From: Mycogone perniciosa
Taxonomy: Eukaryota; Ascomycota; Sordariomycetes; Hypocreales; Hypocreaceae
DNA: 42,636 nt
Direction of reading: 5' to 3'
NCBI GenBank assembly: GCA_025331125.1
Contig: JAOALB010000266.1
Location: forward strand, 1-42,636
The notes under the pieces are model-generated. The model was given only the letters and a program-made list of their open reading frames with translations. It did not search any database and had not been told where the DNA came from. This document shows positions 11,548 to 23,906 of the stretch, one piece after another (the stretch's first letter is position 1; each line of letters starts with the position of its first letter). A program made the translations under genes and the position numbers.

Positions 11548-12885
11548 TTACTTCGTGCTCGCCGCGCTCACATTATCCGCCTGGATACGCGCCTCCTTCA
11601 CGTCAAAATCCACCCGCACGTAAATACCATCCGCATTCTCACTAATGTGCTTGTTCTCCGAGCTCGCCATGGCCTCGGATCCGTACTTGGTCGACTCGTC
11701 CTGGCTCCCCAGAATGCTGTGCTGACTCTGCGACTGCAGTCTTAATGTGTTGAGAGCAGTCCCTCGAGTACGAAAAGAGTTGGTCTTGTGTCCATACGAG
11801 TTTGTACCGCTAGTCTGGCTGTCGGTCTTCTTGAAAATCACCTTATCGACTAGAGGCTTAGCTCCCGGGACTGACAAGGCGATCAGCGTGGCGCCAATCT
11901 CTGATACCTCGACGCCCAACATCGGGTTGTAAGACCAGGACTCATCGGCTTCCCATTGTCCCAAGATAACGAGCACAAGTCGAGCAATAGAGATGGCAAC
12001 GACACTAAGAAGCCTCATGTTAGTAAGGCTTCTTTGTAAATTGCAAGATAATGGGACCACCTACACGATACCGGGAAGCAAAATGCATGCCAATTGCACC
12101 TTTCGTTTCCGGGGCATCTCCAGCATACGCAACATGGCGATAGGAATGCCAAAGAGAAGCAAGTCGCAAACCAGCGACACGGACGAGTTCACGCTGTAGA
12201 CTATGCCCCATTGCAAGCAAGTGTAACGATCGGCAACGGGCTCCCATCCGTACGGCCAGTAGCCCGTGACGGGGCTGCAATGGAAAATCAGGAGGAAGAG
12301 CTGTGGCAAGTAACCTGCAACCAACAGACCAAAAATAATCTTGATGGCAAGCTGGAACTTTTTATGCATCCCACAAATTCTCCAGTAAAACGCCAGACCC
12401 GAGATTCGGCATAGGATAAGGGCTGTCGTATAGATAATGTGTGCCGCGAAGTCGAGAACTTGTGTCAGGAGGACTGTATCAACATCCAAGACGTATTGGA
12501 TGAAAGGGAAGTGCCGACCAGAGCCCAGGAGAATGAGCTTGATGGACAACGCAACAAAGGCGATGAGGCATGCCTGTAGCGAGAAAGTCTGTCAGTACGG
12601 GCGCGATGACGCAAAACAAAAACAAAAACCAAGAAAAAGATGGTGTAAACCAGACATGCTTCCACCTACCAAAGATATGATTGCTAGCCCATCATCAGCG
12701 CCAACACGCCGAACGATGCATGTTCGCGCAATGAGCCTGGCGATGACGACGCCCGCCGTCAGGACAGTGATGATGATGATGCCGATGATGGACGGCGTAT
12801 CTCGGGTCTCGCTCAAGTATTCGGCTGAGTAATCCGAGGGAACACGGCCAGCCGCGATCGCTTCAGCAACACGGGGATCAACCAT
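11548..12885 (-). CDS. rhodopsin-domain integral membrane protein (PTH11-like class)
   Basis: Three exons: 12670-12885, 12065-12573 and 11548-12004. The introns are 96 and 60 bp, both with GTAGGT donors and good branch sites. They join to 393 residues in phase. The protein has the architecture of fungal seven-helix rhodopsin-domain proteins: an extracellular N terminus of about 30 residues, TM1 at about 32-52, the conserved acidic pair Asp64-Asp65 (GADDGLA) entering TM2, then further helices and a hydrophilic, Ser/Thr-rich cytosolic tail of about 110 residues. No CFEM Cys-rich domain precedes TM1, so it is the CFEM-less type. Members are candidate G-protein-coupled receptors, but ligand and coupling are unknown. 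It would sit in the plasma membrane. No pathway context comes from its neighbours. Confidence 0.9.
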
Positions 12886-15800
12886 AGTGTGTGGTCTGGG
12901 CTTGTTTGCTTGTTTGTGTCAAGGATGATGGAGTTGAAAAGAATGTAGCATCGTCCGAATCGTCGAGAAGATCACCGAATAGCAGTACCAGACTCCATTC
13001 GGGAGCAGAACAGGGCCGCTCTTGAAAGATATGTTGACTGACGAAAGTCAGGTTGCGGGCAAGTGGAGGAGTGCTGATATGTTAAAATAAATCCCCTTTT
13101 TTCCCGGCACCATCTCGCCGCACGGAAACATCCCCAAACCTCTTCCCTAGCGATATCTGCGCTCGTATTAGTAGTAGTAGCACTACTAGTAGAGTAGCAC
13201 GGAGGACTAGCACCCATGACTCGTTAACTCCTCAAGAAGGCCGAACGACGCCGCCACCACCTCTTGCACCACGGCTCGGTAAACCATGATGCCATTGCCA
13301 GGCTCTCCTCTCCTCCTCTTCTCTACTCGTACTCTATACGGAGTACCAACGGAGCAGGCCCCCCTGCAGGCCTATCTTTGCTGCTTCCAGCCTGTGGGGT
13401 CAGCACTACGAGGACGGCGTCGCATGGGTCGACTCACGGTCCTCAATTTGCCGGCACGGGGACCATGGTGGCCTAGCCCGGCGCATCCCCTGCTGAAGAT
13501 GCGAAGCTTTACCAGAACCGCTCTACTGGAATTCGCCAAGACATAAACCTTGATGCTCCGTCGCGGAAACTGGCTGGGTGGTGGAAGAAGCGCTCTTCCG
13601 CGATCCTCACGGAACCCAACATACTAGTACGGAGTACTCGTGAGTAATAGTAGCAGTAACCAGACAGACTAACTGCGCCACATAATAACCTAATGGCCGG
13701 CTTCGACATTCCGGGGTTTGCTGCTGCGTCGCTTATTTAGTTGAGGCCGAATCGTTTGGCTGAAACTAAAATCCGCGTATGGACGAGGGAGGAAAATGCA
13801 AATAGTTTTATGCTAGGAGGCAGGGCGAAGAAGATGGTGCCTTGGCTGGCGGTGGTTGTTACGAGCATAGTGCGTTTATCACTTATCGGACATGCATATG
13901 CACTGTACTCAACGCACAACGTTGCCGTATGATGCACAGTGCATGTACTTTTCAGCCCATGACCCATCCACCCTACCATCACAAACTGGACATGACATGA
14001 CCTGATTTCTCTATTATTAGTGCACCGTTCGGTACGAATTACGAGATGCAATAACCACAAGGCCTCGGTCTATTTATCCAGACAACCAGCGCACTCTCTG
14101 TCTCTGAGCCGTCCTCAGTCAAGAGCAGTACTAATATATATCTGACAAATCCCCTAGGCAAACATGTCAGCGTCCCAGCTGCCGGCCCGGGAACCCATCA
14201 CTGTTACTGCAGAACGACTAGTGATACTCCGTACTCATACTGCCTATTATGGTTGGTGTTGCGACGCAGCAAATCATCAGTCAGCTCAGCACTCTCAGCT
14301 GAACCCACCCTGTCAGCATGGGTTCGGCTATCATGAGCCGAATGTCGTCCTACGAGTAATACATACGAGTATTCAACACCCATCCGATCGCGCGTGGTGA
14401 CCGCGACAGGCGACAGGCGCCTGGGCCTGGCGCTCTTCTAGAACGCCTAGCAGTCTGGGTATGCACGCAATAGCTGTCTCCTTTTTCAAACGGGCGTCAT
14501 GAGAAAGCCATGCGATGAAGACCACCACATGGCTCACCATTCCAACCCTATTAATAGGATTCCAGTTACTGCCCCTTCGACGATCACTGCTACCCATGAC
14601 TTTCTGGAATAACTTGGCCCAGGCCATCGGTACCAAAGATCAGCATCTCCCGAAGCCAGTTTTCTGGTTTCTCCCTTCATGGGTGCTTCTTCTGGTGCGG
14701 AAGCTCCACCAGGTCTCTCCCTGGTGAAAATTTTGCACCCGCTTTCTTTTCTTTTTCTTGAATATTTTTGCTGATTTCTTGCTCTTGGCTCTTCTTTGCT
14801 TGGGATCTGCATAAGCGGGGGTTTCCCAGCTACAAGGAGTGTACTCCGTACTCCGGGAGATCTCCCCATCCGTGCGCATCAGCATCATGCAACATGTTTC
14901 TAGGTCACCGAATGTCTTGGTCACAAGTGGCACCAGTCTATGTTCGGACATTTCTCGCTTATTACTCCGTGCAGGTAATTTCTCTCATTTTGTTTTTCTC
15001 CTACTGAAGATGGGACGGATCATAATAATAAAAAAAGAAAATAAATATGCCACAATCAACACCTTTTTATTAATGGGACGTCGAAGTCGGGCGGAGGCGG
15101 AAAGATCCGTCTAAGGACATGACGGGTCCGAAGATGGTTGTACAGTAAATGGCAATGAAGAAACCTGGGTGCCAGTGGCATCTCTGTTTAGTGTCAGGGC
15201 GAACCTCGCACACTTCAATATCGCTTCAATTCTATGCTTACCTCAATAATAACTGCAAGACCGTCCCAGCTTGGATATTTACAATCCATTCGAGGGATGT
15301 GCCCATTTGTTGCGCAAAACTGTCCAATGCAGGTACCGACAATTTGCCGGCTGGAAGGATAGAGATATCAAAGGGTGCGGCGGTACCGTACCAAGATATC
15401 AAAACGGGTTCACATTCCTATAGATTAAACACGTCTATTAACAAGCCTTTAAAATATATTTCTGAAGGAAAAAGGATATAAGAGATAGGCCATACTACTA
15501 CGTTCACTGGTGTATAAATAAAAGGATCAGGCTGTGCAGCAGCAGTACAGAAAAAGCCTGCGAAATATATTGTTTTAGAAAGATACATTGTTGGGAGTTA
15601 CAGGGTTTTATTTGGCGATGATGAGAAACCAACGAGTTGATTTTTAAACAAGCATATTAGTGTCCGCTACCCCTCTTTATATATAATGCTAGAATATATG
15701 TGACATCACGACCCCTCTTTCTTCTGTTCTAAACATGTCTCGAATGCGATTTTGATGTCACAACTGAGTAACCACTATGTCAGGTCACGCTGTGGGAGGG

Positions 15801-16960
15801 GACCAGAGAGCCGTTAAGCAATGCAAAAAACGGGTCAAAGGAGTTGTCTGCTATTCCAAAAGGTCTGACTAGAGGAAATGGTCAAAGGGCTTCTGGAATA
15901 ATGCCGCTTCTTTGTGGCTCTATCAAATCTCGGGCGTGCTTATCCAGCTCCTCAATCTCCCTCCCTGTTCAAGGACCCCTCTGGAGACATGGGCTTAAGC
16001 GAGGATTTGAAACCTATACTCCGTAATGCCGTTGTTAAATGGCATGTGGACCATACATGCACGCCACGACTGTATGAAGGTAACGATTCTTTCGTGTCGC
16101 CAAATCGTTCATCATAACCAGAAATCAATCCCACAGTTGCGCCTTCGACTACATTCCTCGTATTCAGCAACCCCACATATAATAGCTCGGTGCTAGGCAT
16201 TCAGCTGCTGAATTTCGCCCGATTTCCCGCCCTGCGGGGACTTTGGTGCCGAATTCCCTTCCGGCGGATGGCCTGTGTCAACACTAAAGCGGATTTAAGA
16301 AGCAAGAATCTCGGCCTTTTGTGAGCCGAGGCATCTTCTTGACGCTACCCAATGTTCTACGAGCAATATTACAGTTCTAATCTCCTACCAACCTTTCGGC
16401 ATCAGCTTTGGTGATCCTGCTGGAGATGGTTGCGTCTGGTGATATGCTTGCAGGTGTTTGGAATGTCCGCCAGTCTAGGCACCTTCTTTCTCAATAACTA
16501 GTTCAGTTCCATCGAGTTGCAGCTAAGCCATTGGCGAAAAAGATGCGAATTTCTCCTTCCCAAGGTGGAATCAACTGTGGCGGGATAATAAGCACTATTG
16601 GCCCCTCGATTTCTCCATATCTTTTCGATAAATTTCACGTCCAGTGGAATCAGCTATTCGACCCGTCGGCAATCTATATTTGTCCGGTTTGCCTTGCGCT
16701 TGTACATCAAGCTTAAGCTGATTGAGCCATACTAAGTTATAGGGCGACGCCAAGTTTGGCCGGCTTGGGACTTTGACTGCTCCGTACTATTCTTCTCTAT
16801 CCGCGGTGATGTCCCGTTTACTATTTCAGCAGTGACAGATCGCGATCACCCGCTGCGGACTAAGTCGATGTCGTAAACCCAACAGCAATTTACCCTCGAC
16901 TGCGCTTCGAAGATGGACTGGGTTCTGAGGAGCTGACAACGCCATTCCTCTTCTGTTAGC
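12886..16960. other. gene-poor spacer, left half
   Basis: No gene is supported. All ORFs are short, lack splice-compatible partners and resemble no family. The stretch holds exact TACGGAGTA/TACTCCGTA copies at 13337, 13628, 14225, 14842 and 16017 and near copies at 14962 and 16780. The 13626-13638 copy is extended to the inverted repeat AGTAC-GGA-GTACT. The first about 300 bases are the promoter of the minus-strand rhodopsin-type gene. Confidence 0.5.
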
Positions 16961-16965
16961 ACATA

Positions 16966-17280
16966 CTACCTGATCATCTTATCTAAACGCGAACCCTTGA
17001 TCTTGATCTTGATTTCACTCGTGGCACTATTGGTTACACTGATGGTGCCGGTTGCACGGGTTAGATTTCTTGCGTTATCAAGCTCGACAAGCCACCCATC
17101 ATCACTAGTAATTCTCGAACCAGGACTGACTCGGATACAGCTAACTAGGCTTTGGTCACCACAAGTCGTCTCATAACATCGCGTGGTTCTGGCCTGATTC
17201 TTCGGCAGAATAATGCCTAAAATGCCTTTTGTTGAATTGGCGGAGGCATTACGGAGTAATATCGCTTGTGTTGCTAGCAA
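16966..17280 (-). other. unassigned ORF, doubtful
   Basis: A 104-codon ORF with a hydrophobic-leaning N terminus, four cysteines in its middle and a Lys/Ile-rich end. I recognise no family, no signal peptide is convincing and no intron partner was found. It may be chance or the remains of a decayed gene. Confidence 0.15.
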
Positions 17281-17774
17281 TGTTTGACATCGTCTGCTGG
17301 GTCTCCATCACGCTCATCTTTTACCGAGCCGCCTCCAAGCTTTCATACCAAAGCCTGTGGGCCATGAATGCTCAGAAATAACGCCATAACCTCCACCCAG
17401 TCGATGGGTGCATGAACTCCTATTCTCCTGCATAGGGCTGCTTCCGAACATTTCCGACGAAGTGCATATCGCTTGATACAGACGGGCGTTTTCTTCGTAT
17501 TTGGCAATAACGCTACTCCGTAATAGACTCTTGATCCTATCCAGGGTTCATACGTTTATGCTTCTTTGTATTTCAGCATTACTAATACGCCTTCATGAGA
17601 TCACCCGAAAGACAACCTTAATACTTCATCTGTCCGCCTTCCACATTGTCAGTCATTTTCTTATCGAGCTACCTTCACGACCCGCCAACTTGAAGGTCGC
17701 CACGTCCAACGCGGCAAAGCGCCTCGGGGCCAATATAAGGATTAAATGGCTTTCCCTGCAAGCGCTCTGGAAGT

Positions 17775-18386
17775 TTGCCAAGAAACAAGTTGCGCCCGTC
17801 TCACGATGTAGCGGTGTCATCTCTCCGCGACAGAAGGCCTCTGACTGCACATTATTGGGTGATGCATCTTCAGAAAAGAAAGTTATGTGCAAGTCTGGAT
17901 AGCTCAACAGCAAAGTCTACAGGCATGACTTCCTCCAATTACCACTCCAGCGGGCGTAAGGCTTCGCTCTGGCCACCGACCGCAGATTTAGATTCATACC
18001 AGGCTAATGAGGCTCACCTGTTTCAGCTTAATGATAATGCCTTGCCGCGGCCTAGAGAATTATTGGACGCCCATCAGCGGTTTGTCAAGTTCCTTGCAAA
18101 GCGATGGCGATTTAACGAAACTCGATTTCCCCCCCCCGATACTTTCATCCCAGATGCATTTACAAAGAATTCCTTCGTTAGGCCAAAAAATCCCCCATAC
18201 GAATTTGAGAGCCGAGAAGTCATAACCCAGTGTTTCTACGCTGCGCAACCGTGTCTATTGGAAATGAAGAGCGCGTGCTGCTCTGACGATCTCTATTTCA
18301 CAGTTTTCTGGTCGTGCCATTTGGGTAACTTGGTCTTAAGAAAAGTGTGCAGAGCTTTGTTTCGCCAACTGCACTCGCCAAGATAG
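17775..18386 (+). other. 203-codon ORF, possibly decayed gene
   Basis: The longest open frame in the 8 kb gene-poor stretch. The central part (about residues 60-160) is mixed, hydrophilic and protein-like, with charged and aromatic residues spread as in a folded domain, while both ends look random. I recognise no family. Adjacent frames upstream (17501-17902) also stay open for 133 codons. This would fit a broken older gene, or chance. No start, splice or promoter evidence. Confidence 0.2.
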
Positions 18387-20899
18387 TTCTTCACGCTTGT
18401 TGCTGGCATACTAGATGAGCATTCCTACGACCTGTCCATAGTCGATTTGTCCTCCCTAGTCGACTGCCCTTCGGTTAACCAATATCGTGCAAAGGTCCTC
18501 TAGTCGAGCAAGGCACTAAGCGCCACATGACTAAGGTCGTTGTCATTCCGCGTCCCACAGCCCCTAGGCCTATTTGTTTTTTCCAGCGCGTTTCTCCTTT
18601 GTATTTCGCTTTAGCAGTTGTGCCCTGAGTCCGCTTGGTGTGGTGGTCGAGGATATAACAGTCTCTGGGCCCAGGATTCTGTTCAGCGATTGCTTCGTCT
18701 CCCCGCTGTGCCGTCGAGACTGTCCCACACGAAGACCGATCAAAAGAGATAAAGTGTATCGGTAGACTATGCAGACAGTGACATGATGCGCGTCGGGCTT
18801 GCATCCTCGTTTTGTGGTCAGCCTATCGTTGCTTTCAAGAGCTGGAATGCTGGTAGCCAGCATGTACACCAGCTCCTTAATCTTGAAGAGGATTCAAAAT
18901 CGATATCACTATGCCTTCAGGATACGATCAGTCACGCCTGTGCTTAGTGTTTCGTCGCTCTGGTAAAAAAGGCGCCCTCTGAAGCGACGTAGATGATCAT
19001 GAATCACATCGCTGCCGTCGTAGAAATGCATTCCGCAAATTAATACCAGACGCAGCAGGTAGCCATCTTAGCATACGACCACATCCATTAGAATACACGA
19101 GATCCCACCAAGCTCTTACCTTGAGTTCAATGCATTCCATTTTTTGCATTCTAAGGTTACAATTTTAAAATCATGTCCTGATAATCAACTGGTTGAGGAG
19201 TGGTTAAGAAGATATAGCTGAAGGGGAAGAAGGTGTATCAAGCGTAAAGCTGGTGGTCTATTCATAAAAGCAAATAAAAATCACTGATCTATGGCTTGCA
19301 ATTCTGCGCCCTTGATGTTGGGTTCCCGCAGACTTTGCTGTTTGTGATAAGCCCATCAATTCACTCATTCGTTACCCAGACGTAAACCTTAAGTGATAAG
19401 CTCCAAGTATTTTTAACAAAGACCTGCTCAATTTCTTTCGTACTTCCCATGTAATTCTTCAAACCTTATATCTTGAATAGACTGTCTATTATGCCTGGAG
19501 TGAACAACCCGCGTGCAGCGAGTAAGTCTGATGAAATAAAGTCGGATGCTCTAACACAAAGCTCGTCCTCTCCCAAGAAGAGGTGAATAAGGACGTGCGG
19601 TAGCACGGCTGATAGAACCCCTAGCTGGGGTAAAGAAGAATACAACACAATGGTGTTATTTGATCATAATGCCAATAATGCAATTGTGCTCACAACAGGC
19701 TAACAGCACTTGTGTGGCTCTGCAAAGCTGTTGGGGCCAGACCAGAATAGAAGAGGAAGGTTGATTGCGTTAGTATCTAAAGGTAGGTAACCTAGCCATA
19801 TCCATTAGCTTCCAAGTCATTAGCTTCCAAGTCTGGTAGCTACTAGATTAGCGAATGAGGTTTTGGCTGGGACAGAAAGGACTGATTAACCCAACAAAAC
19901 ACCTACAATAAATAAATAAATAGATACAATATTATTCAATTATTAATTTAAAATAAAGCACCATTTACACCCATGGAGGTATTTCAGATATTTTCTCCTA
20001 TTACGGCAAAATTGTACCTTGCTTCGGGTTTTCGGTGATACCCAGAGTGCCATTTTCGGCCACAATACCAGAGTTCCTGGGGCGGATCGCGTAATTTTCC
20101 ATAGATGCGGAAGCTAGTGTGGCGCCGTTACCCACAGGGGATCAACACATAATGAATTCCGCGCGTCTCAATACTGTAATACCTAGTCGTGCATTTTGAG
20201 TGTAGCCTAGGTAGCAACTATGTAAGTAGCAATACTAAGAGGAGCCTCTCTCTCATCATCTTTTTCAGTTCCTTTACTCAGCTCTAGGATACCTAAAGCT
20301 GCCTCATCTTCAGCATACATGTTTATAACATAACAACGACCTTGGTTAGTCTGCTCGTGACGGCACCCAGGCCGAAAGTCCGGCCACCCACATGTATCGA
20401 ACTGATCAATACTGATGGAACTATTAAACCACCCGTTCTATCGAATAAGTGACTGTTTGTTCTGCGGTTTATCGCTTGAGAAATCTTATGGAACATCATA
20501 TTTATCCTGAAATAAACACTGCTACTAGGTGACACAAGCCTGAACGGGAAACATTGAAACGGCAATACATATAAGGCTGGACCGTAAACAAATGTCAGTA
20601 ATCTAACGCCTTCACCAAGCTTGCCAAGAGATGTAACACAATGATATCTAATAGTTCATAGGATAAAGAGATAGAAAGCCACCTCCACCATTATAGGCAA
20701 AGGTCTACCTGTAGTTAAAAGGTTATATCTTAGTCATTGCTTTGTTATCACTAACTACTATAGTTATTAGCTTCAGAGGAGTAATGAAAACCTTTATGTT
20801 TATGAACAATATATAACAAAAACCCCATCCAGTTAGCTCTTTACCCTATTTCCTAATATACATTTAATACTTAAGAAATTTTATATGCCCGTTTTCCTG
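18387..20899. other. gene-poor spacer, right half
   Basis: Short ORFs only; no gene supported. It contains an AT-rich patch at about 19899-19970 with ATAA repeats and a perfect 15-bp tandem duplication at 19803-19832. Composition becomes more AT-rich towards the transporter 3' end (20580-20890), where the transporter's 3' untranslated region must lie. Confidence 0.4.
19803..19832. repeat. 15-bp perfect tandem duplication
   Basis: The unit CATTAGCTTCCAAGT occurs twice in direct succession (19803-19817 and 19818-19832). It looks like a recent small duplication with no evident function. Confidence 0.9.
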
Positions 20900-23014
20900 T
20901 TAATGCACCTTTACCGATAATGTATGCCATTTTAAAAATAGAGAAGCAAGAAACCCAACACCAACTGTCGTCCCAGTCATATACAAAACAACTCGGACCG
21001 ATGCAACACCGATGCTTGGTATCATGGCCACAACCTCCTGTGGAATATCGATACCCGAACTGACTCCTTTGGCACTTGAAAATGCCTGCAAGATGTTTGC
21101 ACGCACTTCAGCCGAGAGTTGCGGGAAAGCAGCTTGGATCCGAGATTCTACCTGGTTCGTAAAGAGAGTAGACGCGAGAATAATGCCCAAGGAACTGCCA
21201 AACAACTGCATTGTTAGGGCTGTAGATAGCATAAACGGTTCTAGTGCTGGAACCGGTACCCATTCCTGGCTAAAAATGATGCTGAGAGTCTGCGCAGTAC
21301 CGAAACCAGCTCCGGCTATCGCTGAAATACCCCCTGTCATTGCTGAACTTGATTGCTCGTTGATCAATGTGAGCAGAAACATACCCAAGGTAGCGAGTCC
21401 AGTTGAAAACCATATAATAGGATTCGCCCAAGGTAAAAATAGAAGTGAAGGTCCAGTTGCCAAGCTGAAGATGCCCTGAGGGATACGATATCCCAAAAGT
21501 ACCAAGGAGGTTTGGAACGAATCTAGCCCTTTAACAATCTAACAGCGTGTTAACTAACTTGGATGCATATTTTAGAAACCAGGGCCAAAGATCAACGAAC
21601 CTGATAAAAGATTGCAAGCAATATTCCAGCAGCGTATAGGGAAAACATCGTGAAAAACCCCATAATAAGAATAAGGACTACGTCCCGACTGAACATACCG
21701 CGGGGCAAGAAACGGGCATCTGGATCTGGATGTAATACTTGCTGTACCGCAAACAGACCGAAAAGCACAATGGCCAATACGAGGCAGATAATGGTGGATG
21801 ATGATGTCCAACTCCCAGTCTCCGCCGCCATCTGAGGGGCCAGGAGTGACATCAAGAAGGCCATAAAAAGAATGGAAAAGCCAACAATGTCAAAGTCACG
21901 GATTTGAGCCCTTATAGAAAGGCCTATTCCCGGCCGCGGCACTTGCTGGTAAAAGCCCACGTAAAGTATTACTGCGGTGAGTTGAAGGCAGAGAGTAAGC
22001 ACAAAGGCATAACGATAATCAAGCTTCTCATTGAAGAAACCGCCGACCAGCGAGCCAACTCCGAGACCGAAAACATCGAGGCCAACAATAAAGGCGAGAT
22101 ACAACGGCCGCTCACTCCGGGTAGTGATATCGCCAAGTATCGTTCCAGCCAGAGGCACCATGCCTGCCATGCCTAGGCCGTTGATCGCGCGTCCGAGAAT
22201 AAATACGCCGCCACTGGATGCAAGTATGCAAATAAGGGTCCCACCTGTGGAGTTGTAAAGGCAAGCTACTGTTAGACAAGCTCCGTAGCCGATGTTCCAT
22301 GTATTGTCTCCACTCACTTAGCATTATTATCGACCAGAAAATCCCGTATGGCTGTACCCTGACCATTGTAGATAGCTTTCCAAGCCCTATCGCCAGGGTA
22401 GCCTGTGGGAAAAAATATGCAGCGCCGAACCATCCTAGCAGCGTAATGTCGTCGAACCTCTTTGCAAGATTTGGGGCGATGGATGCTGCAAAGGAGCATG
22501 GTCAGCGTAGGGTCTCCTACAGGACGGCGGAAGTTAGGAGCTGTACATACATGTGATGGTGCTTTCTGCGACTCTCTGTCACCCACAGCGTTACCAAAGC
22601 GTGTTCATTCATGATATAGAGCGGGAGGCGGGACAGGGGCGCACATACGACAAACCATGCAAGGGTAAGGCCACAAAGTACTATCATCCGTCTTCTTGAT
22701 TTATGGATAGGTATGGTTTGGCCTTGCCACTCTTGATTAAGTAAATTGGTGTTTGGGTTTAGTAACTCTGATTCCCCATCTTGCAATGGAAGGACCGAGA
22801 AGTGCCTGTCGATTTCGTTTGACGACTTATAACGTTGAGCTGCTATATCCGTATTATCAAAGCTCAGAAATGGGCGATTGCTTATAGGGGGTTCCTCATA
22901 CTCGTCTTCGATTAGACGATTGGGAAAACTGATGAAGGATAAATCGATACCGCCATCGATAGGGGAATAGGCCGTAGACCGATTACGTCGCAAACTTGGT
23001 GCCATATCACCCAT
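20900..23014 (-). CDS. major facilitator superfamily transporter
   Basis: Five exons: 22649-23014, 22551-22575, 22318-22485, 21601-22244 and 20900-21538. The introns are 73, 65, 73 and 62 bp. They join to 613 residues in phase. A hydrophilic cytosolic N terminus of about 105 residues precedes TM1. The core carries the drug/H+ antiporter signatures: GRAINGLG around Arg205 (motif B) and GLGVGSLVGG at about 246-255 (motif C). The length suggests a 14-helix DHA2-type exporter. The 25-nt second exon (residues 123-130) restores the TM1 segment that is otherwise missing. It exports an unknown small molecule, probably at the plasma membrane. It is head-to-head with the NTE-like phospholipase, so the two may share regulation. 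Confidence 0.92.
22551..22575 (-). other. 25-nt micro-exon of the transporter
   Basis: Flanked by introns with GTATGT donors on both sides and acceptors GACAG and TGCAG. It encodes RVAESTIT plus the first base of the next codon. Skipping it, or reading straight through, breaks the frame or loses the conserved end of TM1. Confidence 0.8.
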
Positions 23015-23906
23015 GCAATGGCTGTGAGGATCTTTGGACTGAAAGTATATAAATGAAGTGCGCTTGCTGGTCTGAAAGCGATTAAAGAAAAACCTGGGGT
23101 TTACTTTTTATCTACGAGTATAGAGACTATGGATCAGTAAGGGTGACGTAGAGCGAAGAACCATGAAATTCTGAAAATAGATCATCAGGCAATTAGGTCA
23201 CATAATCGAGCAGATCTAAATAAAGCAAGTGCTGATGTGAGAGCAGGAACAAATTGTAGGATTTTTGCCGATTATTAGTTGCCTTAGTGCTAGAAGTGGC
23301 GACTATGCTGCAGACTAATATGCCGCAGACTATGCTGCGGGATTCAATAGCCATACGGAATAGTACCTACACGGCCGGGCCGGGGTGTCTTTGATAAGGG
23401 ATAAGATACTATTGTGAACGTTAGAATAACTTACCAAAGTGTAGGCAGGGCTTTGTCAGGCTGTCCACTGACTTTTTCCGTTACCAATCCCTTGCCAAAA
23501 ATAGGGCCCCGCCTTGTAGCCAGACAGAATACTCTGATTGGAGCTATATCGAAACACGGAGGAAGAATAAGGGGCAAAAACATCCTTCCATATAATAGAG
23601 GGAAATAAGCTGTGGATACGCCCAGCTTGCGTTATCGAGCATATAACAAAAGAGATGCTATTTTCACTACTCTAACCCGATAGGAAGATTTTGTAGAGAA
23701 CGTACTGGCTAAATGGCCCACTGGGTTAAAAATAGGACATTTGAAAGGTGCATCTATATTCCGTAGTACTAGCAGACATGTCGTTACTCCTGCCTACCTA
23801 TATATCCTACGGCTAACGCCGCTTTCAGAATATCGGTGCCACAGAGCGCTTATTTATATACCGAGTATTTATATCTGCCTGTGGTGAACTGCAGGGCCCT
23901 GTGACC
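23015..23906. promoter_or_regulatory. divergent promoter region, transporter and NTE-like gene
   Basis: 892 bp between two start codons facing away from each other. It contains three near-direct copies of a 12-bp ATGCYGCRGACT-like unit at 23301-23340 and a GC-rich imperfect dyad near 23369-23390 (acacGGCCGGGCCGGGgtgt). Either could be a transcription factor site. No ORF here is credible. Confidence 0.5.
23301..23340. repeat. short tandem motif in divergent promoter
   Basis: GACTATGCTGC is present at 23301-23311 and again at 23328-23338, with a third diverged copy (ATATGCCGCAGAC) between them. The array is about 40 bp and lies roughly 290 bp from the transporter start and 570 bp from the NTE-like start. 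Confidence 0.75.
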
